64,000 bases of DNA, taken from positions 1,296,393-1,360,392 of the forward strand of contig NC_030850.1 in the NCBI RefSeq assembly GCF_000208745.1. The letters run 5' to 3'. Source of the DNA: Theobroma cacao (taxonomy: Eukaryota; Streptophyta; Magnoliopsida; Malvales; Malvaceae). Under the pieces are notes generated by a model. It searched no databases. It was not told the origin of the DNA and saw nothing but the letters and a program-made list of their open reading frames with translations. The position numbers and the translations under genes are program-made. Positions 1 to 12,287 of the stretch are shown in pieces (within the stretch, counting starts at the first letter, position 1; each line of letters starts with the position of its first letter).

Positions 1-780
1 TTGGGCCATGGGCCAGAGCAGCATGATGAATCCCGCTAACGACGCACAGAGAGAGAACACTTTGGATACAGTGTTGGAAGTTTCCGATGGAGAAGACATG
101 GAAGCCGTTTGCGGAATCAAAAGCAAAGAAGCAAAGAGTTCAGAGGTAGGGTGGGAACGGATGCCTGAGACACCGAGAGACTGTCTATTTTTATGGGCTA
201 TTCCCAAGACGAATAAACCACCTTTCAAAAAAAAAAAACTTAATCAAGCTACCATCGAAGAGAATCAAGACTAACATAACACATACTTTAAATGCAGTTT
301 ATGAAATGATTGAGAAGGGTCATGCTGCGAAGTTGCCTTAGCCATTGAGAATCAAGACTAACATAACACCTACTTTAAATGCAGCTTCTGAAATGATTGA
401 GAAGGGTCTTGCTGCCAAGTTGCCATAGTTAGCAATAATGGGACTTACTGATTAAGTAATTATTCTTTGTCAATGTAGAGACATTACAGGCATCATTTGT
501 CATAGACAAACAGCACCAATTGCGTGTCTTTGTCGACTGCCTATCGATGACAGTTGGCCGCAGGAAGGTGGTTTTGGCTTTCCTGGTCATTTTTTAGTCT
601 CACTACCTGCTCCATAGACTACGTAGCAATAATAAAAGAGCCTGATTCCCAATGGAAAAACAGGCAAAGACTTGGAAAGTCCACCAAATGTCGTCCTTGT
701 AGATCTTCCACATTCTCCTTTCACATTGTGCTATTGACCCCCTGCGTATACATTGGGGTAAAATAAAAGACTATTTATAT
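1..780. other. Left-edge sequence with a short tandem duplication; no gene assigned
   Basis: An 88-codon open frame starts at 8 and runs to 274, with a charged composition and no recognised motif. It could be the last exon of a gene outside the window. From about 250 to 430 a segment of roughly 87 bp occurs twice in tandem with a few differences. One frame of each copy reads IKTNITPTLNAASEMIEKG or similar and then a stop, so this may be a duplicated 3' coding end. I do not recognise the protein. The frame at 554-766 has no support. Confidence 0.35.
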
Positions 781-1180
781 ATTTTGTTTAGTTATTAATA
801 AGATTTTATCGATAAAATAAAAAGTTCATTGATGTAAATTAAGCGTCGAAAAACAATTACGGTAAAAAAAATATTTTAAAATAAAATATTATTTTATAAA
901 TAAAATAATATTAAAATATTAATATTTTATATGTTATCAAAATTAATTATAAAAAATTATTATATAATTAATTTAAGTAAGAGAGAAGAAATAAAAAATT
1001 TTTTTTAAAAAAATGACGTTAATTGTATTCACGTGATTTTATTAAATCGAATTAATACGGATAAGTAAATATTTAAATTATTATAATAATATCGTATTGA
1101 AATATAATTTTGATATTTTGATTGTACATATATAACAGAAGAAAGATAGACAAAAATTAAAAATTTTAAATGCATCAAAA
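781..1180. other. AT-rich spacer, nothing seen
   Basis: Very AT-rich DNA without open frames, gene motifs or obvious repeat borders. Confidence 0.5.
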
Positions 1181-2120
1181 GTATTAAATTTTAAAATACG
1201 AAAGTTGAAGGGTAGTGTAGTAAATAAATAAAGTTGATAATTGATATGTAAATTTTATTATTTTAAAAAAATAAAATAATAAAATGATAAAATAATAAAA
1301 AATAAAAAGAATTGAGAGTGAAATGGAGTAAAGAAATGAAAAGAAAATAAAAAGAGAGTGATGGGGACAAGGCAAGTCGGTTTCTCCCAAAACGAATGGC
1401 AGCACATCAATATAACAAAAAAAAATTGTTAAAGGAGATGGGCAGCCGCCCATGTGAATTAAAAAGGGCTCTAAATTCATTTTTAATGAAGTGAAGGAGG
1501 TAAGGGCCGGTCAAGTGATATACAAGAGATGAAAGAGAAAAAGGCCAAAAAAAAGTCAAAGAAAGACATGGGTTAATGGACTAACCGCCCATGTGACCAA
1601 ATGGAGAGAATGATACGATAAAATAATAAAGAATAGAGAAAGTAAGGAAAGGAAGTGAAGGTGAGGGCCGGCCATGTGAGGGAAGAAAAAGGAAGAGAGA
1701 AATTCTGAAGAGTTAGAAAACCTGAGAAGAAGAAAAAAAAAAAGAAAAGAAAGCTTTGAAATATTGCAGCTGATAGTACGAAAAAGGGAGAGAAAGCAAG
1801 GGCTGGTGCTGTCAGGTTTGTGAGGGAGAAAAGAGGAGTTGTTGCTGCTGGTTTGAAAGAGAGAAAGGAGGGGTTTTGCTGTCAGGTTTGTGAGGGAAAA
1901 AAGGAAGGATTGTGCCGCCGGTGGGTTTGTGAGGGAGAAAGGAAAGGTTGTGCCGTAGGTTTTGAGAGTGAAGGAGGAAGGACGGGGGCTGCAACTATGG
2001 TGAGAAAGAAATTTGGTGAAGGAAAAGAAATGGGAGCCTAAGTGGCTATAGAAAAAAAAAAAAGAAATTTTAGGGTTAGAGAGAAGAGAGAAGAAGTCGG
2101 CTGTAGAGAGAGATAATGGG

Positions 2121-2128
<8 letters not shown>

Positions 2129-2179
<51 letters not shown>
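2129..2179. repeat. (TA)n microsatellite
   Basis: About 50 bp of almost pure TA dinucleotide with one phase slip near 2151. Confidence 0.95.
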
Positions 2180-2182
<3 letters not shown>

Positions 2183-2840
2183 GGTTGCTAGATTCAAAAA
2201 AAATAAATAAAGATAGTGCACTGTGACGACAAGTAAGAAAAAATAACGAGCGATCGGTAAATAAAAATAGTGAAGTAGTGTCTCGTTATTATAAGATGAG
2301 TAGGTGTTAAATTTTAAAATTTTGTTCTTATAATATAATATATGTATATATATATGTTACATTCGGTAGTTGATAAAATTGTGGACAGTATGAGTTGATA
2401 GAAAATTTTAAGTTGTTTGTATTTGTGATACGGATTTTAAATTTATTTTTTTTATAATATATAAAAATATATATATCTACATGTTTTTAAATACGATGAA
2501 ATAAATCTTTGACTGATTTTCACTTCAAAATCATATCTTACAAGTTTGTGTGATTTTTAGACTAATAACTTTTGTATTAATTCATAAAATTCGATGATAA
2601 ATTATTTATTTTTCTTAGCATGCTGATTTGGTAAATATGTTATGCTTTGAAATAAATTATGCACAATATTCATTTTATGATTATACGATTTTTAATCTGT
2701 CATGCTATGCAAATGTATTAAATTGTAATGATTTTATTTGAACGTGATTGAGATACTCCGTGTAGGACTTGTTACCACATCAGGTCAAGTGTGATATTTG
2801 TGCACAAAATAGAAATTGTCGATTATTGATATTTAATTTA

Positions 2841-3079
2841 AAAAGAGAGATTTGAAGTCTCGATTTATATTGGGTGACGTGGGTAGTTCTCACGAATAAG
2901 TAAAAGGGACCTGAAATCCTGATTTATATGTGGTGGTGTGAATAGTTCTCACGAATAGGTAAAGGGAGACCTGAAGTCTCGATTTATATATAGTGACGTG
3001 AGTAGTTTCCACAAGTAGGTAAATGAGGACTTGAAACCTCGATTCATATGATAACGTGGGCAGTTCTCATGAGTAGGTG
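2841..3079 (+). repeat. Minisatellite, four units of about 60 bp
   Basis: Four head-to-tail units start near 2841, 2901, 2961 and 3021. Each has the pattern gacctgaa-tctcgatttatat, then gtgacgtg, then agttctcacgaatagg. Units differ by substitutions and small indels, so the array is not recent. Confidence 0.85.
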
Positions 3080-3680
3080 ATGATGTCTAAGAGAGTAAGC
3101 TTAAGGGCTATATTAAACCTACCCGAGGATGATGCTCACTTGTAAATTTTTATTTCACTATGCATGACATTAATACTTGAAAAGTTTTATTTATTTAATG
3201 ACAAGTGAAATTTACCTATTCATTGGTGATTAATTAATTCGTCTTTTTATATTTGAGAATTTTCATTTTTCATTTGTCATTGAATTTAATGTTGACTGGA
3301 TGTCGAGGTTAAAATATTTTCTAGTATCCTAAACACAACTGTTTTCATACATATTTACTTGATAATTATTATTTTTAAGAATTGCAAAGTATAAAAACAA
3401 AATTTCTCAATTTTATAGAATGTATTTTCTACGCTTATTGTTGAGTTTATAAACATTCCATCTTTATGTTTGATTCCCCTTTCCACCTACTCACGGATCA
3501 ATGATGATCACTGAGTCTATGAAACTCACACTCCTCTTATTTTTCTTTTTTGCAGATAGAGATTAGTCTAACGTGTAATCTTCGGTGCATACGATCCACC
3601 GCAAAGTAGGTAAAGGCACTTCCTAACTCCGCTCTGAGTCGTTCCGCTGTTTAAGATTGCGTCAGAACGAAATTTGTTAG

Positions 3681-6600
3681 ATGTTGAAAAATAATGTTAA
3701 TTTATAAACGTGAATTGTTATTATTTTGAATGAAATAGATAATAATTTAATTATTAATATTCGCTTATGCTCGTGATTATATATATTTAATGAATCTAAC
3801 GAAAGTTTTAAATGAGACTTATTCGAAACTTAGTAAAAAGAAAATTTTTCGAAAATCTCGAACACCGGTAGCGACCAAGGAGAGATCGTTACAATTGATT
3901 TGGTTGGAGACAAAACTTTATGAGTTGGATTTGTTAGTACTAAAAGAAGTATTTGCAAAAATATCTACAAACAAAAGTTACTGTAATGTTAACCACAAAG
4001 TAAAAGATTGTTATATGATTCTTTAAAAATTTGTACATTTATTTCCACTTAGCTTATAAAAAGTTAGTGCTTAAGAACAAAATTAGGATAAAATATGGAC
4101 TATCATGTATTATATTGTACCGTACTATAAAAGCTATTAAAGTAATTTTGCAACTTAAGTATTTCGATTAAATTTAATAAGTAGTAGAGTATAATGATGT
4201 TATTAATGTATTTCCAGCATTACGGTTATATATTAACTTAGTTAAGTACAGAGTAACCTATTTTTCATAATAAAAAAACAACAAAGTTGAAAAAAATTAA
4301 ATAAATATCTAAATTAGTTACATACAAAAAAATAAAGTGAAAAAAATAACAAAATTTGTTTGCTCAAATACAGAGAATTTCATACATTTAATAAAATTTA
4401 AAAAATATATAAACAAAAGTGCCTCAAAATGGACAAAAAACCAAAAAAGAAGACATGTTGTAAGAAGCCTCATTTCCCCTGCATTGTATGCACTTAAGTA
4501 GCAAGCCATCATTGCATGATTCTCATCCACACGAAGCAAACAAAGAACTCTTTTCTACAATTGCTACGGAAGTGACTTCAGAAAAAAAACAAAATCATCT
4601 TCTACGTTTCGTTGCTTCTAACCATGTCTCTACCTTTCTTTTTGTTCTGTCATCTGCTGGTTCTCTGGAACAAAATTTCATAAAATAAGTACATCAAATG
4701 AAGAAATCTCATTCTTCTTGACAAACAATTTTAGACAGAATAACTACAACACACAGAAGTAAGAAACACAAGCATTCATACCTTGGCGTTGGGTTTGTCC
4801 CTTCTCCTAGCAACCTTTGCAAAACAGAATGTAAAAGCAATACTACTTACTCAATACATTACTCCTCAATACTTTGTCATTCAACAATTACAGCTAATTC
4901 TTAGAGTTGGTTGAATTTGAACATACCATGTTCCCAAAATATCTGTGAAGATAATAAAAAAGAAAAAGAAAGCGTATAAAAGGAAAAAACTATAACGTAA
5001 CGTGATGGTTGAGGATAAAGCAAAAAGTGAATTGAGTTTTTAAAATCATAAGAAGCAAAGATAAGAAGGCAGAAAAGAAATCAGTTAAGAACTACCCAGC
5101 AACTCCACATTAGATTCAATTTTGTAACTTTCATGTGCTATTGTAAATAAATTTCTTACAAACTATTTATAGAAATAATTACATTGTTGTCATATTAAAG
5201 AGACTAATAAGGAAAGCAGCACACAGATAAATAGTCTGTAGTTCTTTTATGCTGTTTGCTTTTATCTGAACATGTGAGAGAACAAAAAAATATCAATGGA
5301 AGAAAGAAAGAGAAACTAAGGAGAGGTCTGCACATGATGTTCATTAAATTAAGATGTCTAGATCTTTTTTGACAACCTATGAACCATGAATGCTAACCTA
5401 AAACCTCAATGAACGCAAATAAAAGCTCATAAAATAACTAAATGATTATGAATGAGCAACAAATAAGTAACCAAAACAAATTGAAAATTACAATCAGATG
5501 TTCATTAAATTCGACGCTGGGCTTGTCTTTGCCCATCACCAAGAAATCATTCAGAACATTTACATAGTTTATTTTGCAGAGGAAAAAATCAAATTTATTA
5601 ATGAAGGAAACGATAAGAAAATATTTAAACATAGGTTGCTCTATTTTTAATTTTTCAGCTAACAATCATCGATAAAATGCTGGAGCTAGGACAAACTGTT
5701 GAGTCTTCATCCTCCCAATTCCACCTATATTCCTGTTTTAAAGATAAACTTAAAATCTCCAAAACTTGAGCTAGAACCAAAACCAGAGATGACCAGACAA
5801 ATGATTAATATCTATGTAAACTATCCAGTAATTCATATTGAACGTTCTCAAGTTCATGATCACATCAATAAACAACCAATGAAAAACCATGACAGGTTTT
5901 TATCAACAGATCGAAGATGACAGTAAACAAACAAAAAAACATCAAAAGGCTCATTCTTTCACAGCAACTAAGAGATAAGGTCAAAAACACAGCTATAAAA
6001 ATAAATAATGGAACGAAGGAAAAATTAGTTTTTAGAAATACCCAAACTTAAATGGGAGTAATAAAAATTAATTTTTTATAACTAATGGAACCAAGAAAGA
6101 ACAATGAAAGCCTGAAAGAAGAAAAAAAAGCACAAAATAAAACTGGAAAAAGAGAGACAACAATCAAAAATGGAAGGAAAACCCCGGAGAAGAAAAACGC
6201 AAAATCAAAACAGAGAAAGGCACAAAGTACTGGAAACAGTAAAACAAACCAACCAAACTCAAAGAGAGAAATCACGAACAACAAAGCATACAAATCAAAG
6301 AATGAAGAACGCAAACTCAAAAAGGAAGTAAGGAAGGTTGTGTAGTACCCAAAAAAATATAAGAAAAACTCCTCACCCAAATTTCAAAAGCAAGTCGGAC
6401 ATGAAATGAAAGCATGGAAAGCAAGCTACGCACACCATCCCGTGAAGATCACACACGCTTCTGAAAACGCGCACGACTCGAAACACCAAACCCATCATAA
6501 CTTTCCTTCTCATCAGAACTTCGCTCCTCCAACCTCCACGTGGCAAAACTTGGGGACCTCATTGTAGCAAACTGAAATCCCTTCCTGAAGCTCCACGTAG

Positions 6601-6916
6601 CTAACTCTGTTTGTTTACCGCCTTTAAAATGTAAACCTTCTGTTCTTATTCTTTGTCTCAGACATTCATGTATACTTATAAAAAAAACTTTGATTTTTGT
6701 ATATTCTAAGATATAAACTTTGTATAATAATACTTTTTACATTCACAAAGCTTAAAAAAATTAATAATAAATTAAGATTATGGAAAAAGTTAAATATATT
6801 TCGATAATGTAAACAATCTATCTTGAGACATTCTCATGAGATAAATAAAAAGGATAATGGACAGAGTATATAAATATATATACTCTAATTATCTTAGTCA
6901 GATGCTTAGTTTGCAC
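3681..6916. other. Intergenic, no supported gene
   Basis: A 78-codon frame at 3790-4026 and complementary lysine-rich frames at 6048-6380 lack recognisable motifs and look like composition effects. On the minus strand around 4780-4815 there is a short exon-like piece (reading AKVARRRDKPNAK) followed by a GTATG donor. Another piece near 5520-5560 reads NDFLVMGKDKPSVEFNEH. These may be relics of a degraded minus-strand gene, but I cannot identify it. Confidence 0.4.
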
Positions 6917-7950
6917 TTAAATGCTGTCAATTTGTTCCAAGAGAGGGTGCTGACCATGTACGTCAAGATAATTGGAGACCAATCGGAACCCTTGATTGCT
7001 GCAGTAAGACATGTTAATGAGCACGTCTATCCGGCCTGGACGAAGCAATGCAGGGTCTGGTTTATCTTTTTGATTGGTGGTGAATACAACGATTCGCTCC
7101 TCTCCACAGCTTGACCGCAATCCATCTATGGAATTAAGTAGGCAATGTAACACCAAAGTAACTACCATTGGTTAGAGAATAAAAGAAACCAAATAGAATC
7201 TAATGAATTATGTGAAGTGAAGACTGGGAATATTAAAGTAAAGTGAAGAGTACGTGTGATATAGCTAATTAACATAGTTAATGAGGATGAAATTTGATCG
7301 CCTAGTAATGCCTTCCTCAAATCTGACTTAGATGGAATACTGGTGAGCTGCATGTCGAACACATCAAATTTCAAATATTTTGCCATAGCAGCAAGGCTTG
7401 ATTTCCCAGTCGCAGGAGTACCGTAAACCCTCGCTTCCAACCCTTCGCAATCGTTCTATATAAATCCTTCCTTGAAATAAACCTGTCTAAATCATCCAGG
7501 ATAGTCTGCTTTAACCCTGGATCCACGGTGAGTGTGTCAAATGTGGCTGGATGCTGCAAATCCTTGGATTTTTATTGCTTACTAAACTCTGGCAGTATTC
7601 TATGAAGCCTTGGAACCTTTTTCTTCTTTTGTCAACAATCTGTATTGACTCAATACATGATTCAGATAATCACGCATGATATTTCCTCTATGCTTTTCAG
7701 GAAAACGTAGCTTGTAGCACCTCCTTCCAGTATTAGCACCGTAAAATTTTGGGTTCTAGGCAAGAGCGCCATTTAACAACGATGTTCTGAAAAACGTCAA
7801 CAACTTCTACCGCTCGCGGCAATTCGGTAGTCACCTTGTCCTGAGACCACAGCTTCCCAACTCTGATTTTCAGCTGAAGGAAAGCAACCCCGAGAAGAGT
7901 CATGACTGCAGTTTCTGAATGCACCAGGAGAAAGAAAAACAATCCAGGGC
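6917..7950 (-). pseudogene. BCS1-like AAA-ATPase pseudogene
   Basis: Minus-strand fragments keep the order of the neighbouring AAA-ATPases. The mid-N-terminal part is near 7733-7870 (VGKLWSQDKVTTELPRAVEV, then FQNIVVKWR). The segment before the ATPase domain is near 7610-7730 (RCYKLRFPEKHRGNIM). HPATFDTLTVDPGLKQTILDD lies near 7500-7555, and a decayed Walker A reading GTPATGKSS lies near 7400-7430. The last part is LLNSIDGLRSSCGEERIVVFTTN at 7050-7150. It needs frameshifts between blocks. The Walker B segment (ILVIEDIDC in paralogues) is missing after LRKALL. The P-loop has changed from GPPGTGKS, and the C-terminus stops early at 6917. The family is mitochondrial or ER ATPases related to BCS1; this copy cannot encode one. 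Only the upstream border is uncertain. Confidence 0.88.
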
Positions 7951-9686
7951 TTTACTCCAGAGAACTTGAGTATTAAGCACGAAGGGATGGCTGACGTTTA
8001 CAGGCAAAGTAGCTAATGCACCAGTGGGCTTCACGAGTTTTTGTAGCGTTCGTCAGGTCGATCAACTAGAGCGGGGAAAGGAATCGAGGAATTCCTGATC
8101 CCAGTTTGATGTTGCATTTGGCCCGACCTCAAGAACCCATTGAAGACCATAAAACCAAAAGTAAACGAGTCGGTGCTCAAGTTATAAATGTTAACATTCG
8201 GCCCAAATGAGCAGTAACAAGTAAGAGAATAGGGCTTGAATTGTCCAAGAAAAGCTTGGCTCCATATTTTTTTTCATCAAATAATGAAATGCTAATCCAG
8301 ATTAGACAAAAAAATAAAAAGGGAAAGAAAAGAAGAGGGAGGGGGGAATAAAGAAGGATGTTACAACAACTATTTGCTGCAAGAAAAAGAAACCCATGCC
8401 GAGATGTTGTAGACTTTTGCACCGTCACTTTTTCGTTAATGTCTGATTGATAAGATGATATGAGAAGTTGAGAAGGGTCACAGTATGAGATTCTCCTGAC
8501 AAGGTTTTTTTCCTTGTTATGACATATGACGTGAAAAAGAAAAAAGGTAGGCAATCAAACTTTTTTTTGACCCCTAAGTGGATTAGTGATGTATTGCTTC
8601 ACAGGTAAATTCGCCCGAAACAGTATCCCATCTCTTCTAACACCAATTCCCTGTCACTTGCAAAATGTAAAAATCTCAATCCTGAAAAGGTCCTGCACGT
8701 TCAATCTTCTTCCTGGGACTATGATTGCCACGATGTCTTGTAATAAAGCCCAAACCTGATATAAGATTCTTGTTCACAAAAGCCCATTGGCATGGCAATA
8801 GCGTGTAGTAACATTCCAAAGATTTGCAATACGTTGGCGATCGAATATTCTCTTATCTAAAACACTTTTCTTCCCAGCCGGTGTCTCCAAAATCCAAGTA
8901 CCCAAGCATGAAAGAAAGACAAGTACCTGCGAAAAACACAGCAAAAAGAAACGTTTTGTAGAAAAAGGCCCAAGGGTTTGAAGAAAGCAATGATTCAGCA
9001 CACCCTGCGAACCTGTAAAACACCCTGCAGGGCAACCTTCTCTTTAAAGCGAAAAAGCTATCAGATGGGATGAGAGCTCACTTTTGTGCGTTCTCTCGTG
9101 TGCTTCCGCCAGCCATCAGTAAACACGTACCCTCAAAAAGCAATCGCTTCTTGGTCAAGTTAAAAGTATAAATCTTGAATATGGATATCTCTTTTGCTAC
9201 TTTCCAATGACAAATTAATCAATAAACTACGACAGTTCTTTAACTTTTCATTTAACGAAAGAATTAATTAAATTTGCTCATTTTAGAAATGCCAATCACA
9301 GAAGCAGAAAAAAGATGAACTTAGTGGATTATGATACAGGGTTGGCAAAGAGTAAAATAATAGTTGTATCTTTTTAAAATTTTGCAACCTAACAATTGAT
9401 AAGTCGTACTACATCCAAGTACTCCAAGGAATACATTAGGTCATGAAATTAATTTATTAAAATAATGAGAATCCATGTTTACTGTTCATTGTTACAGTTC
9501 CTTTTTATTTAGTCATAGTCGGAGAACAGTCTGATCATTTACTTCTGCTGAGCTTTGCCTTTACAAGTTTACTTGCACCTCAGCCAAATGATATTGAAAA
9601 CCACCTGAAGTTCACTGTGCACAGCTCAATTCTGAGAACCTTGAAACAACACCTTCTCTTGTAGCTTTGGGCCTGCAATTGCAACC
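7951..9686. other. Intergenic between AAA pseudogene and AAA gene; unidentified minus-strand ORF
   Basis: On the minus strand at 8853-9035 a 60-codon frame rich in aromatic residues ends at a consensus-like GCAG/GTACTT junction near 8930. A second frame overlaps it (8774-9001). The pieces do not resemble the adjacent ATPases or any family I recognise. The stretch 8300-8345 is purine-rich. The last few hundred bases should hold the promoter and leader of the plus-strand AAA gene, but no clear TATA box stood out. Confidence 0.35.
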
Positions 9687-12287
9687 ATGTTTTCGACCAA
9701 AGAAATGCCTTCTCCATCATCAATATTCTCGGCCTATGCTTCCATGACTGCCTCCATCATGCTTTTTCGATCCATGGCCAACGATCTCATACCTTACCCT
9801 ATCCGGAACTATCTCTTCTCAACCGTGCGGTACTTCTTTAAGCCTCGCTCTCCAATACTCACTCTGGTTATAGAAGAATCCAATGGTATGGCAAGAAACC
9901 AAGTCTATGATGCATCGGAGATTTACTTGTGCACCAGGATCAGTCCCAACACCGAGAGGCTCAAAATAAGCAAAACCCCGAAAGAGAAGAACTTAACAAT
10001 TCGGCTTGAGAAAGGTGAGAAGATTGTTGATTTCTATGAAGGCGTTGAGCTTAAGTGGAGATTTGTTTGCGCAGAAGCAGAAAAGAGTAACAACCCCAAT
10101 GATCATTTTCCTCCAAGAGCTGAGAAGCGTTCATTTGAGCTTAGTTTCCACAAGAAACACAAAAACATAGTCTTAAATTCTTATGTGTCTTATGTTCTCG
10201 AGAGATCAAAGGCAGTTAAAGATGAACAAAGGGTTTTGAAGATGTTCACGCTCAACATGCAAAACTATGGAGGAATAAAGTGGGAATCCATCAATCTTGA
10301 ACATCCAGCAACTTTTGAGACATTAGCCATGGACCCGGAGGTGAAAAATGATGTAATGGACGATCTGAACAGGTTTGTTAAGAGGAAGGAGTTTTATAAG
10401 AGGGTTGGGAGAGCATGGAAGCGCGGTTACTTGTTGTATGGACCTCCAGGCACCGGAAAATCAAGTTTGGTTGCGGCCGTGGCAAATTATCTCAAGTTTG
10501 ATGTGTATGACTTGCAGCTTGCTAACATAATGCGGGATTCTGACTTGAGAAAATTGCTGTTAGCAACAGGAAATAGATCAATTCTTGTGATTGAAGACAT
10601 TGATTGCAGTGTTGATCTACCTGATCGACGGCATGGGGATGGACGCAAACAACCTGATCAACACGTACAGGTTTGGCTATTTTACCATTAAAAGATAGTT
10701 ACACGTTTATACTAATTTTCATCAGAAAATTTATGAGTTAGAGGACATTAAACTTAAAACTCGTAGGATTATTTTAATTATAAACATGACTTCACTAAGC
10801 GTTCATTCAGTACTATTATTGGCCCAAAAAGCTGGTTTCAACTGGAAACTGGAACAGAGAAAGTGTTTCAGCATGCTCCGGACAAAGGTGCTACCGTCCA
10901 AATAGGGCTGTCCCCACTTCATATGCTTTCCCAGCCTTTCCTTGTCGATTCCCACTTTACCTCCTCTGGACGCACTCATTGCACAAAGCTAATTTTTTCA
11001 AAATGAGAAATTCTAATTAGGCAATTGTTTAGGGTGGATTGCTGATCAAGGAAAAGATCTTTCCTGGTATGTAAAGTCATCATGTATGATGATGTTGATG
11101 TCCTTTTCGGACCTGTCTTTTCATGTCCTGTGGTTCATTGAACAATATCCTGGCTTTTAGCTTGTCCAAGTCATAACAATTGTTCGTTGGTCTATCCAGA
11201 ATTAGACCTTTGTACCTTACTACAAGCGTCATGGTTCAATGCATCTTTCATTCTAATTTCAATTTCCAATCTAGTTATTAAATCTATTCGCCCTTTGCAT
11301 ATCATTTGGAAAGGTTAGTCTGTCTTCCTCTTCCATGAGGATGGACCATATGACAGGGAGCTGGAACGAAGATTTACTCCTCAAGACTGTCTCACAGATT
11401 ATGCTCGTTCTGGACTCCAGCATACAGTGAGCTCTTACCTTATTTACAAATACAGCTAATTTTGCAGAGCCCAATAGTGTTTACTTTGGAGGCCTTCCTT
11501 TTTATCCTTGTGTACAGGATTGTGACCCTAACCAAGTTTTATGGGGTCAATTTTAAATCCAAATGTCTATTAAATTAAACTAGTTCAAGCTGTACCATGC
11601 TTAGAATCAAAAAATTGAGCTCAAGCAATTCTCAAATGTGAGTTAAGATTTTGTCAAATGTAGAAGAAACTGTAGTGGTTATGCTTGTATCGCAAAGAAA
11701 TTGGACCCCATCTTTTGTATTCTGTAGTTCTGTTATCTTTTTCACTCAACGTGGCATTTAGAAAATACTACCCTGGTGATGTTCCTGATAAAAATTTTCT
11801 GCAGTTAACTCTGTCAGGCCTGCTTAACTTCATTGATGGATTATGGTCTAGCTGTGGAGATGAGAGAATTATCATATTCACCACTAACCACAAGGACAGG
11901 TTAGATCCTGCTCTGTTGCGGCCTGGGCGCATGGACATGCACATTCACATGTCCTACTGCAAACCCCAAGGATTCAGGCTCTTGGCCTCAAATTACCTGG
12001 GAATTCGTGGCCACCACCACCTTTTCGATGAGATTGAAGGCTTGCTAAAGAACACAGAGATAACTCCCGCACAAGTTGCTGAAGAGTTGATGAAAAGTGA
12101 AGATGTTGACATTGCACTCGGAGGACTCGTCAAGCTCCTCAAGAGGAAGAAGCTGGAAGGCAATGAACCAATGGACAAAGATGCAACCAAGTTCGGGGTT
12201 AGAGAATCAAAAAGACAGAAAGTTGAAAACAAGCGTAGGTCTCCTAGGATCACTAGAAGAAAGTGCAGCAGGAGAAGAAACTTGTAA
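9687..12287 (+). CDS. BCS1-like AAA-ATPase (AATP1/HSR4 type), intact, 2 exons
   Basis: Exons are 9687-10670 (328 codons, phase 0) and 11805-12287, giving 488 aa across a 1134-bp GT..AG intron. The N-terminus (about 1-50) has the 'AYASMTASIMLFRSMANDLIP' type hydrophobic segment, a probable membrane anchor. The N-terminal BCS1/AAA-associated region follows at about 60-205. The AAA core has Walker A GPPGTGKS at 252-259, Walker B ILVIEDIDC ending near 306, sensor region FTTNHK, and the arginine-finger motif RPGRMD near 367-372. The C-terminal 45 residues are lysine/arginine-rich. Plant members of this family sit in mitochondrial outer membrane, ER or peroxisome and are often stress- or salicylate-induced; the target of this one is unknown. 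It is convergent with the minus-strand copy at 13254-14930. The intron sits just before LTLSGLLNFIDG, as in both paralogues here, which supports the model. Confidence 0.93.
10671..11804 (+). other. Intron of the 9687-12287 AAA-ATPase
   Basis: Non-coding, with donor CAG/GTTTGG and acceptor TTCTGCAG. Minus-strand frames inside (for example 11271-11474) have no family resemblance. No repeat borders were seen. Confidence 0.7.

Larger units (their letters stand above)
1181..3680. repeat. Repeat block: GA-rich tract, TA microsatellite and minisatellite (possible decayed LTR element)
   Basis: The plus strand is strongly purine-rich from about 1300 to 2110. It includes a short tandem motif around 1812-1990 in which 'gtttgtgagggagaaa' recurs. 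A (TA)n run follows, then the 2841-3079 minisatellite, then a moderately GC-rich stretch at 3470-3680. A GA-rich tract followed by an untranslated-leader-like tail resembles a degraded plant retroelement LTR. I could not find TG..CA ends, a target duplication or any gag/pol remnant, so this is an inference. The 221-codon minus frame across this block is an artefact of its composition. Confidence 0.35.

Noticed and set aside
1556..2221. 221-codon minus-strand ORF, the longest unassigned frame on the left
   Set aside because: It is the complement of a GA-rich tract plus a TA microsatellite (runs of Ile-Tyr and Ser-Phe-Leu). No protein-like composition, no splice or start context.
6048..6380. 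Overlapping plus and minus ORFs, one lysine-rich and one phenylalanine-rich
   Set aside because: The two frames mirror a low-complexity A-rich tract; neither has a motif.
11993..12253. Minus-strand ORF under the second exon of the 9687-12287 AAA gene
   Set aside because: Shadow of a well-supported coding exon.
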